Source: Cellvibrio sp. KY-GH-1 (GTDB lineage: Bacteria > Pseudomonadota > Gammaproteobacteria > Pseudomonadales > Cellvibrionaceae). Taken from it: a stretch of DNA of 64,000 bases. The translations under genes and the position numbers were made by a program. This document shows positions 57,898-64,000 of the stretch, piece by piece (position 1 is the stretch's first letter; each line of letters starts with the position of its first letter). The DNA is taken from the NCBI RefSeq assembly GCF_008806975.1, contig NZ_CP031728.1, positions 5,621,501 through 5,685,500 on the forward strand. The letters are read 5' to 3'. The notes beneath the pieces were generated by a model, which did no database searches, had not been told where the DNA came from, and worked only from the letters and a program-made list of their open reading frames with translations.

Positions 57898-58260
57898 ATG
57901 AATAATAAAATTTCTAACCTGTCCGCAATGATTGGTGCTGCGTTCGTTGCTTCCGCCGCCTTGGCTCCGGTAGCGTCCGCTGCAGATACCACCTTTAGCG
58001 CAACTCAACTGCAAGCAGGTTACACCTTGGCTGATAACAGCGCGACTAAAACTGAAGGCGAACACAAGTGCGGTGAAGCAAAATGCGGCTCCGACAAAAA
58101 AGCTGATGGTGAGCATAAGTGCGGCGAAGCCAAGTGCGGCGCTGATAAAAAAGCTGAAGGTGAACACAAGTGCGGCGCTGATAAAAAGGCAGAAGGCGAG
58201 CATAAGTGTGGTGAAGCTAAATGCGGCGCCGATAAAAAAGAAGAGAAAAAAGCTGAGTAA
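57898..58260 (+). CDS. hvfA: HvfA-type RiPP precursor with seven E-x-K-C-G motifs
   Basis: Secreted precursor peptide of 120 residues, predicted substrate of the downstream MNIO enzyme. A signal peptide (ISNLSAMIGAAFVASAALAPVASA, cut near residue 29) is followed by a cysteine-free linker and a Lys/Glu-rich region of four repeats. All seven cysteines lie in EHKCG or EAKCG, variants of the EGKCG motif that HvfB of Haemophilus influenzae converts to oxazolone-thioamide pairs binding copper (family knowledge). The third repeat lacks five residues and has one motif only. AAAGGAG lies 7 bp before the ATG. The stop is 5 bp from hvfB. An unmodified metallothionein-like role is the alternative. Confidence 0.85.
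   Translation: MNNKISNLSAMIGAAFVASAALAPVASAADTTFSATQLQAGYTLADNSATKTEGEHKCGEAKCGSDKKADGEHKCGEAKCGADKKAEGEHKCGADKKAEGEHKCGEAKCGADKKEEKKAE
58063..58239 (+). repeat. Tandem 51-bp repeats in the precursor gene
   Basis: Four units begin at 58063, 58114, 58165 and 58201. Units 1 and 2 are 51 bp (17 codons), unit 3 is 36 bp with an in-frame 15-bp loss, and unit 4 is partial (39 bp). Each starts CA(C/T)AAGTG and encodes HKCG. Synonymous differences between units show that the repeat is not brand new. Confidence 0.92.
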
Positions 58261-58265
58261 TCTTT

Positions 58266-59105
58266 ATGGCTGATGCAGCTGGCAATTATTCAGCAGCTGT
58301 TTCCGGTGCAGGCCTTGGCTTGCGCCGGACGCTAATGAAAACCTTGGCAGATTTGAACACTAGCGATATTCAGTTTATGGAGGTTGCTCCAGAAAACTGG
58401 ATTCAGGTTGGCGGCCGTTTAGCAAAACAGTTGCGGGCCTACACAGAGCGTTTTCCTTTTGTCTGCCATGGATTATCCCTTTCTATCGGTTCCCCCGCAC
58501 CCTTAAACACTGACCTCTTGCATTCGATCAAACAATTAATGCGTGAGCACGGTATTCGCTATTACAGTGAGCATCTGAGCTATTGCAGTGATCAGGGCCA
58601 GTTATACGATTTGTTGCCTATTCCCTTTACTGAAGAAGCCGTTGAATATGTGGCTGAACGCATTTTGCGGGCGCAGGACATTTTAGGGCAGCGCATTGCT
58701 ATCGAAAACTCTTCCTACTATTACGCTCCACAGCAGGAAATGAGTGAAAGCGAATTCATTAATGCCGTGGTGAAAAAGGCCGATTGTGCGCTCTTGCTGG
58801 ATGTAAATAATATTTACGTTAACAGCATCAACCACAAGTATGATCCCTATGAGTTTCTTGCCAGTCTTCCCGGTGAGCGCACGGCTTACGTACATATCGC
58901 CGGGCATTATGAAGAGGCGGAAGATTTGCGCGTAGACACTCACGGTGCACCGGTGATTCATCCGGTGTGGCAATTGTTGGAAAAAACCTACGACTTATTT
59001 GGCGTGAAACCAACACTGTTGGAGCGCGATTTTAATATCCCGCCGCTGCCTGAATTGTTGGCAGAACTCAATGAAATTAAAATTCGCCAGCAGAGTGTCT
59101 TATGA
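58266..59105 (+). CDS. hvfB: MNIO-family (DUF692) multinuclear iron oxidase, HvfB-like
   Basis: Multinuclear non-heme iron-dependent oxidative enzyme, in the family of MbnB, TglH and BufB, which use iron and O2 to modify cysteine residues in peptides. The 279-residue TIM-barrel protein shows the expected ligand set: H68 in FVCHGLSLS, E102 and H103 in YYSEHLSYC, E147 and N148 in IAIENSSYY, D179 and N181-N182 in LLDVNNIYVNS, H210 and H214 in VHIAGHY, D224 and H226 in VDTHGAPVIH, and E253 in LLERDFN. GLGLRR near the N-terminus is typical. It begins 5 bp after hvfA and overlaps hvfC by 4 bp, so the three are one operon. It acts in the cytoplasm before export of the precursor (inference). Confidence 0.92.
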   Translation: MADAAGNYSAAVSGAGLGLRRTLMKTLADLNTSDIQFMEVAPENWIQVGGRLAKQLRAYTERFPFVCHGLSLSIGSPAPLNTDLLHSIKQLMREHGIRYYSEHLSYCSDQGQLYDLLPIPFTEEAVEYVAERILRAQDILGQRIAIENSSYYYAPQQEMSESEFINAVVKKADCALLLDVNNIYVNSINHKYDPYEFLASLPGERTAYVHIAGHYEEAEDLRVDTHGAPVIHPVWQLLEKTYDLFGVKPTLLERDFNIPPLPELLAELNEIKIRQQSVL

Positions 59106-59842
59106 AAAGTTTCCAACACACTCAACTGGAGCTCGCGCGTTATTTGCGATCACCGGAAGCGAGCCCGGCGCCCATGCAAGTGGAAGAACGTCGTTTGCAT
59201 ATTTATCGCGATTTGATTTACAACAATATTGAGAATTTTATTGCTAATGTATTTCCTGTTACTCGCTCAATTCTAACGGATGATGCATGGCACAGATTAA
59301 TCCGCAGCTTTATCGCACATCACTATTGCCAGACTCCCTATTTTTTACAGCTCAGTGACGAGTTTGTGCAATATTTGCTGCAGGAGCGTGGACTGCAGGA
59401 AGGCGACCCTGAGTATTTACTGGAGTTGGTACATTACGAATGGATTGAGCTGGCATTGGATGTAAGTACTGAGGTCATTCCCGAGGCGGGTGTCTGGCCA
59501 AAGGATCTTGATGACTCTCGCCCGCGAGTCTCACCAGTGGCGGTCTGCCTCAGTTACCAAAACCCGGTACAGAAAGTCTCTGCGACCCACGCCAATTTGA
59601 CGCCGGAAGTAACACATTTGTTGGTTTACCGTAATCGCAATGACAAGGTTTGTTTTGTTGCAGCTAATCCACTGACAGCGCGCTTGTTGTTTTTATTGCA
59701 ATCGGTTGATCAACCTTTAATCGCTCAACTGCAAACCATTGCCCGAGAGTTACAGCATTCCGATTTTGATTTGCTTAAAAAACAGGCAGTTTTGTTGTTG
59801 GAAGGTCTTTATAAAGATAGCGTTATCAGTCATTTTGAGTAA
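59102..59842 (+). CDS. hvfC: DUF2063 partner protein, HvfC-like
   Basis: Partner of the MNIO enzyme, thought to bring the precursor peptide to it. The 246-residue protein begins with a DUF2063 domain (FQHTQLELARYLR, then RRLHIYRDLIYNNIENFIANVFPV and HRLIRSFIAHHYCQTPYFLQLSDEF). The C-terminal half is a less conserved mixed domain, with TPEVTHLLVYRNRNDKVCFV. The start ATG overlaps the hvfB stop (ATGA), so translation is coupled. In other species a DoxX-like gene (hvfD) follows; here the next gene is an unrelated porin, 298 bp away, with inverted repeats between. Confidence 0.9.
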   Translation: MKSFQHTQLELARYLRSPEASPAPMQVEERRLHIYRDLIYNNIENFIANVFPVTRSILTDDAWHRLIRSFIAHHYCQTPYFLQLSDEFVQYLLQERGLQEGDPEYLLELVHYEWIELALDVSTEVIPEAGVWPKDLDDSRPRVSPVAVCLSYQNPVQKVSATHANLTPEVTHLLVYRNRNDKVCFVAANPLTARLLFLLQSVDQPLIAQLQTIARELQHSDFDLLKKQAVLLLEGLYKDSVISHFE

Positions 59843-59854
59843 TATGTATCCTCA

Positions 59855-59917
59855 TTTGCACTTTTATGGATGATATAAGTGCCTTAAATACGATTTAAGG
59901 CGCAAAAATAGTGCAAA
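59855..59917. repeat. Nested inverted repeats between hvfC and the porin gene
   Basis: The inner hairpin GCCTTAAAT-ACG-ATTTAAGGC (59881-59901) is perfect. An outer pair TTTGCACT (59855-59862) / AGTGCAAA (59910-59917) flanks it. It may end the hvf transcript, although no strong T run follows, or bind a regulator of the porin. The rest of the 298-bp gap shows nothing else that I can support. Confidence 0.65.
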
Positions 59918-60140
59918 AAGTGTGAATTTTTGATTTAAAGCTAGGATTTATCACAGTACAGCCATTCATTTCTTTATATAATCTTGCCCCGTCAATAAGA
60001 CACTCCGGTTGTCATATTTCTGTAATCATCCAGTCACACAATGGCAACCCGAAAGACACATAAATGTAATCTTTAAATTCGAAACACCTGACTCACCGAT
60101 GCTCTATGCATCACACACACACAATCAAGGAGACAACTCC

Positions 60141-61130
60141 ATGAAAAAAACATTATTAGCCGTGACCCTCGCTTCTCTGTTCCCGCTGGCAGCTGTTGCT
60201 GACGTAGTCGTATACGGTAAAGCCAACGTTTCCCTGCAAAGCACCGACGAAGCTAGTTATTCAACTGCTAACGGCAATCAGGCTGATGGCAGCAAAGTAG
60301 AGTTACTGAGCAACGCTTCGCGCATCGGTGTAAAGGGTGGTGAAGAAGTTAATTCGAAGTTGAAAGTGATTTACCAGTTTGAATACCAAACTGAAGTGGA
60401 TGACGGTACCAACGGTTCACAAACTTTCGGCCAACGTAATATTTTTCTGGGTCTGCAAGGTGTAGCTGGTACCATTATGGGCGGTCACTTTGATACCCCA
60501 ACTAAAGTTGCTCAGGAAAAAATTGACCTGTTCAATGATCTGGAAGGCGATATTACCAACATCTTCAAAGGTGAAAACCGCGTAAGCAACATCGTGCAAT
60601 ACGTAACCCCAACTTTCGGCGGTTTCGCAATTGCTGCTGCCTACACCTCTGAAGAAAACGACGGTACCTTCAAACAAGCGGGTACTCCAACCAATGGCGC
60701 GTCTGTATCTTTCAGCTATACCAGCCCGGTATTCTACGGGGCTATCGCAACTGATCAGGACGTAGAAGCTGATGGTATTAGCCTGGTTCGCGCTGTCGCT
60801 CGTTTGACTTTGGGCCCTGTGCAATTAGGTGCGTTGGCTGAGCAATACGAAAACGACAATACCGGCTACGATGAAGACGGTGCGTTGGTTTCTATCCTCT
60901 GGAACCTGACCGACAAGTGGGCCGTAAAAGGTCAATTTGGTGACTCTGACGTAAGATGGATCGATGGCGAAGCCGCGAGCGTTGGTGTGGATTACAAAAT
61001 GACCAAAAATGCCACTTTGTACGGTTACTTCACTTCAGTTGAAAATGGCATGAATGACGCTACTGAACCAACTGTTGACACCTATCGTGATGATACTTAC
61101 GGTGGTGTTGGTGTGGATTTCAAATTCTAA
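60141..61130 (+). CDS. General outer-membrane porin (OmpC/gram-negative porin type)
   Basis: Trimeric 16-strand diffusion porin. The 329-residue protein has a signal peptide (MKKTLLAVTLASLFPLAAVA, cut before DVVVYGKANVSL). The alternating beta pattern runs throughout, with SRIGVKGGEEVNSKLKVIYQFEYQ and RNIFLGLQGVAGTIMGGHFDTP typical of the family's first strands and loop L3 (DLFNDLEGD). It ends in the terminal Phe of GVGVDFKF. AAGGAG lies 8 bp before the ATG. The length and even codon choice suggest high expression. Substrate selectivity cannot be inferred. It may or may not be read with the preceding hvf operon. Confidence 0.92.
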   Translation: MKKTLLAVTLASLFPLAAVADVVVYGKANVSLQSTDEASYSTANGNQADGSKVELLSNASRIGVKGGEEVNSKLKVIYQFEYQTEVDDGTNGSQTFGQRNIFLGLQGVAGTIMGGHFDTPTKVAQEKIDLFNDLEGDITNIFKGENRVSNIVQYVTPTFGGFAIAAAYTSEENDGTFKQAGTPTNGASVSFSYTSPVFYGAIATDQDVEADGISLVRAVARLTLGPVQLGALAEQYENDNTGYDEDGALVSILWNLTDKWAVKGQFGDSDVRWIDGEAASVGVDYKMTKNATLYGYFTSVENGMNDATEPTVDTYRDDTYGGVGVDFKF

Positions 61131-61158
61131 TTCGTGACTGCGAATTGCAATTTGTAAG

Positions 61159-61182
61159 CAAAGGGTGCGTAAGCACCCTTTG
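61159..61182 (+). terminator. Hairpin behind the porin gene
   Basis: CAAAGGGTGC-GTAA-GCACCCTTTG is a perfect 10-bp stem followed by TTATTTTG, a moderate T tract. Confidence 0.8.
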
Positions 61183-61231
61183 TTATTTTGGGAAATGATA
61201 TTTTATTGTTAACGATATTCAGGAGTGATCC

Positions 61232-61714
61232 ATGAAATCTCTTGCGTTTTGCCTGTTGTTGGTAGCATTTTCAGTAGAAGCCAGTGAAGCAGCTAAAAAA
61301 AACTGTGAAGCAGCTGTGGATGCAGCCGACTCGATGAATGTGAACCAGCAAGATTGCGATTATTCCAACGAAGGACTGAACGGGTTTTTGCAGAAAGCGT
61401 TTAAAAAAGGAGAAGAGGGTGCTGTACTGGAGACTACTGGTGCAGAAAAAAATACTACCGCTCCAACCACACAAGATGCGCCTGCAACACAAGAAGCTTC
61501 TGCACAAGGCTTGCGCACATCTAAACAGAAAGTTGAACAGAATTTTATGTTGCGCGTAGAAGTAGATCAGTGGGCTAATCTGCCCGTGGCGCGTGCACAA
61601 TTATTACCAAAGGCGTTGGAAAAGTGTGGTAATGGTTTTGCGATTATTGGTGAGCATTACCGTGGTTTGGCGATGGGACGAATCGAATTGGCATTAACCT
61701 TTCGCTGTGACTAG
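61232..61714 (+). CDS. Small secreted protein of unknown function
   Basis: I do not recognise this 160-residue protein. A signal peptide (MKSLAFCLLLVAFSVEASEA) is followed by a short segment with two cysteines (NCEAAVDAADSMNVNQQDC), a Thr/Ala/Gln-rich linker around residues 70-95, and a C-terminal domain with two more cysteines: LRVEVDQWANLPVARAQLLPKALEKCGNGFAII and LALTFRCD at the very end. Two disulfides are plausible, which fits a periplasmic or outer-membrane location. GGAG precedes the ATG. It sits between two terminators as an independent gene. Confidence 0.75.
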   Translation: MKSLAFCLLLVAFSVEASEAAKKNCEAAVDAADSMNVNQQDCDYSNEGLNGFLQKAFKKGEEGAVLETTGAEKNTTAPTTQDAPATQEASAQGLRTSKQKVEQNFMLRVEVDQWANLPVARAQLLPKALEKCGNGFAIIGEHYRGLAMGRIELALTFRCD

Positions 61715-61742
61715 CCCTTAGTCTGAATAAATTGTATAAATA

Positions 61743-61771
61743 AAAACGCCGCTATAAAGCGGCGTTTTTTT
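61743..61771. terminator. Strong bidirectional terminator between the secreted-protein gene and the DUF934 gene
   Basis: AAAACGCCGCT-ATAA-AGCGGCGTTTT is a perfect 11-bp stem with a T run on the right and an A run on the left. Confidence 0.95.
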
Positions 61772-61789
61772 TTATTTCTGTGTTGGCTA

Positions 61790-62293
61790 TCAAGCCCGAC
61801 GCCTAAAGAGCGGCAGTGGTTGATCTACAGCAGCTTGATAATATTCCTGCAGGTCTTGCAATGATTTTGCCGCTTCATCCAGATTTATTTCAGGATTGGC
61901 AAAGGCAAACGCATTAACACCGCAGCGGCGCAAGTAGCAAAGTTGGTCGCGGATAAAATTGCCAACGGCACGCAGTTCGCCAGTGAAGCCATAGCGCTCG
62001 CGCAGCAGGCGCGCGCTGGAAAAAGCGCGGCCATCCATAAACAGCGGAAAGTTAACGCCGATCACCGGGAAGCGATTCGCCTCTGCACCTATTAACTCGG
62101 CGCTTTCATCGCTGTCCAGCCATACACCAATATCAGTGCGTGTTTGCAGTGTTTCCTTTTGGGCGAGCCAAACACTAACGGGAATAATGACCTGACCCGC
62201 AGGAACTTCTGCAGCAGCGGCTTCGCCTTCTGGTTTAGCGATCAATGTCCAGGTGTTTTCGACAATCAAGCCGTCTTTAATTAGCTTTGGCAT
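61790..62293 (-). CDS. DUF934 protein, partner of sulfite reductase
   Basis: DUF934 (COG3749) proteins are almost always encoded right after cysI in gammaproteobacteria and are presumed to assist sulfite reduction; biochemical function is not established. The 167 residues include GVWLDSDESAELIG, FPVIGVNFPLFMDGRAFSSARLLRERYGF and GELRAVGNFIRDQLCYLRRCGVNAF, which are the conserved core. The start overlaps the end of cysI by 17 bp, so the two are translated together. The role is inferred from this context. Confidence 0.87.
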   Translation of the reverse strand: MPKLIKDGLIVENTWTLIAKPEGEAAAAEVPAGQVIIPVSVWLAQKETLQTRTDIGVWLDSDESAELIGAEANRFPVIGVNFPLFMDGRAFSSARLLRERYGFTGELRAVGNFIRDQLCYLRRCGVNAFAFANPEINLDEAAKSLQDLQEYYQAAVDQPLPLFRRRA

Positions 62294-63941
62294 AAACTTT
62301 CTCCTTGAAGGGAGCTGCGCCTATACGGCGGTAGGTATCGATAAATAATTCTTCAGCGGTGCGGTTGGCGAGATATACATCTACCAATTTCTGGATAACG
62401 GTTGGCATATCTTCCGCACTGAATGATGGGCCAAGTACATCGCCCAGCGAAGCGTCGTTACTGGCGTTACCGCCTAACTGCACTTGATAAAACTCTTTAC
62501 CCGCTTTATCCACGCCCAAAATACCAATGTGGCCGACATGGTGATGGCCACAGGCATTCATACAACCGGAAATATTCAGGTCGATATCGCCCAGGTCATA
62601 AACATAATCCAGGTCTTCAAATTGACGTTGAATGGCTTCAGCAATTGGAATGGATTTCGCGTTAGCCAGTGAGCAGAAGTCACCGCCGGGACAGCAAATA
62701 ATATCGGTAATGGTGCCGATATTGGGCGTTGCAAAACCGGCCGCTTTGGCTTTTTGCCAGAGTGTAAATAATTCAGTTTTCTTCACGTCAGCCAGCACGA
62801 TATTTTGTTCATGCGTAGTGCGTGCTTCACCAAAGCTGAATTCATCAGCCAGGTTGGCGATGATTTCCAACTGGGAATCAGTAATATCGCCAGGCGCAAC
62901 ACCAGTTGGTTTCAGCGATAAAGTCACCGCAGCATATCCGGGAACTTTGTGCTCGCGCACGTTGCGTTGTAGCCACTTGCCGAACGCAACGCTCTCACTC
63001 GCTTGTGCGTTTACCGCAGCTTGTGCCGCAGCATTATCAATAGTGTCGTAGGCGGGTGCAGTGAAGAAGCCTTTGGCACGCTCGATTTCATCGCGAGTTA
63101 ATTTGTTGTAGCCATCTTTCAAGTATTGCCATTCAGCTTCAACTTTTTGTGCGAAGACTTCCGGCGTCAGTGCGCGCACCAGAATTTTAATACGGGCTTT
63201 GTATTTGTTATCGCGGCGACCGTAGAGGTTGTATACGCGCAGGATAGCTTCCAGGTAAGACAATAAATCTTCTTCTGGCAAGAAATCGCGAATGGCGGAG
63301 CCAATACAAGGAGTGCGGCCCAGGCCGCCACCGACATAAACTTGAAAACCGACTTCGCCTTTTTCATTCAGCAATATTTGCAGGCCGATATCATGCACTT
63401 GCACCGCAGCGCGATCTTGTGTCGAACCTGTTACTGCAATTTTGAATTTACGTGGCAGGAAGGCAAACTCCGGGTGGAAGCTGGACCACTGGCGAATAAT
63501 TTCGCAGTAGGGGCGTGGGTCCACAATTTCATCGGGTGCTGTGCCGGCAAATTGGTCAGAGGTAGTATTGCGGATACAGTTACCGCTGGACTGGGTACCG
63601 TGCATGCCGACATCCGCAAGCTCTGAAAGAATATCAGGCACTTCGGTCAGATCTGGCCAGTTGTACTGGATGTTCTGACGGGTACTAACGTGGCAATAGC
63701 CTTTGTCGTAGTGACGGGCAATATGGGCCAGCTTACGGATTTGGGTGGAGTTAATCATGCCGTAGGGCACGTTAATTCGCAGCATGGGGGCCAGGCGTTG
63801 AACATAAAGGCCATTCTGTAAACGCAGTGGCAGGAATTGTTCGGGCGGTAATTCCCCGGCCAGAAAGCGCTCGGTTTGGCCGCGGAATTGAGCAACGCGC
63901 TGACGCAGGATGCTATTGTCGTACTCGTCGTAGATATACAT
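62277..63941 (-). CDS. cysI: Sulfite reductase hemoprotein (CysI-type nitrite/sulfite reductase)
   Basis: Siroheme and 4Fe-4S enzyme that reduces sulfite to sulfide in cysteine biosynthesis. The 554-residue protein has the two-repeat ferredoxin-like layout. N-terminal signatures include LRINVPYGMINSTQIRKLA and YCHVSTRQNIQYNWP with RNTTSDQFAGTAPDE. The cluster ligands are visible in CCPGGDFCSLANAKSIP and GCMNACGHHHVGHIGI (C-x3-C). No frameshift is found. The ATG is at 63939-63941. No flavoprotein cysJ is in view, so the electron donor (ferredoxin or NADPH flavoprotein) is unknown. It forms an operon with DUF934, probably under CysB, but no site was found in the 59 bp upstream that are visible. 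Confidence 0.92.
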   Translation of the reverse strand: MYIYDEYDNSILRQRVAQFRGQTERFLAGELPPEQFLPLRLQNGLYVQRLAPMLRINVPYGMINSTQIRKLAHIARHYDKGYCHVSTRQNIQYNWPDLTEVPDILSELADVGMHGTQSSGNCIRNTTSDQFAGTAPDEIVDPRPYCEIIRQWSSFHPEFAFLPRKFKIAVTGSTQDRAAVQVHDIGLQILLNEKGEVGFQVYVGGGLGRTPCIGSAIRDFLPEEDLLSYLEAILRVYNLYGRRDNKYKARIKILVRALTPEVFAQKVEAEWQYLKDGYNKLTRDEIERAKGFFTAPAYDTIDNAAAQAAVNAQASESVAFGKWLQRNVREHKVPGYAAVTLSLKPTGVAPGDITDSQLEIIANLADEFSFGEARTTHEQNIVLADVKKTELFTLWQKAKAAGFATPNIGTITDIICCPGGDFCSLANAKSIPIAEAIQRQFEDLDYVYDLGDIDLNISGCMNACGHHHVGHIGILGVDKAGKEFYQVQLGGNASNDASLGDVLGPSFSAEDMPTVIQKLVDVYLANRTAEELFIDTYRRIGAAPFKEKVYAKAN

Positions 63942-64000
63942 GGAGCTAGATACCTATCTATAAGAAAAAGGCCATCACGGAATGGCGCAGTAGGCTGGAA

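Noticed and set aside
57898-58260. Precursor considered as a plain metallothionein
   Set aside because: A signal peptide, the strict E-x-K-C-G context of every cysteine and the linked DUF692/DUF2063 genes favour a RiPP precursor, though metal binding itself is expected.
58073-58273. 66-codon frame inside the precursor repeats
   Set aside because: It is a shifted frame of the 51-bp repeats, overlaps hvfA fully, and has no RBS.

Overview
The window is a continuous chromosomal segment of a Gram-negative gammaproteobacterium, most likely Cellvibrio or a close relative (Cellvibrionaceae). This is inferred from the Pseudomonas-like order icd / cspD / clpS / clpA / infA / bpt / aat, a monomeric isocitrate dehydrogenase, a large secreted multi-domain GH10 xylanase, TonB-dependent uptake genes and many secreted or lipid-anchored carbohydrate-related proteins. 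Base composition looks even throughout. I saw no tRNA, rRNA, insertion sequence, prophage or CRISPR array.

Bases 1-10,840 are housekeeping: the 3' end of mazG, an HD-GYP c-di-GMP phosphodiesterase, rluE, icd, and a compact block for the leucine N-degron pathway (clpS and clpA on one strand, the leucyl-transferases bpt and aat on the other) with cspD and infA between. Bases 11,129-15,936 are the prkA-yeaH-spoVR stress operon. Bases 16,061-24,323 are more accessory: a polysaccharide deacetylase with an esterase, a BlaI/BlaR1-type regulator pair with a palindrome-rich operator, a possible beta-barrel lipoprotein, an rRNA methyltransferase and the xylanase.

Bases 24,541-31,783 hold a FAD-dependent dehydrogenase, an M28 peptidase, a phytase-esterase-like lipoprotein with a collagen-like stretch, rlmE and an AraC-type membrane regulator. 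Bases 31,930-37,935 pair a secreted amidohydrolase with a convergent iron-uptake operon (membrane protein, PepSY protein, siderophore receptor) that has a near-consensus Fur box upstream. Bases 38,124-46,161 carry an unrecognised 509-residue protein, a cupin, a second deacetylase, small proteins, a ZntB-like transporter, a MATE exporter, a TetR regulator and a glutathione transferase. Next come tonB-exbB-exbD, an exosortase-type acyltransferase, a CNNM/CorC protein, a hybrid histidine kinase, a heme-oxygenase-like protein and hrpA.

The most interesting locus is 57,898-59,842. It is a three-gene peptide-modification operon of the HvfABC/bufferin type: a secreted precursor whose seven cysteines all lie in E-x-K-C-G motifs arranged in 51-bp repeats, followed by a DUF692 multinuclear iron oxidase and a DUF2063 partner. 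The usual DoxX-type fourth gene is absent. Chemistry and metal target are unknown; copper binding by modified cysteines is the family-based expectation. The window ends with a porin, a small secreted protein and the sulfite reductase gene cysI with its DUF934 partner.
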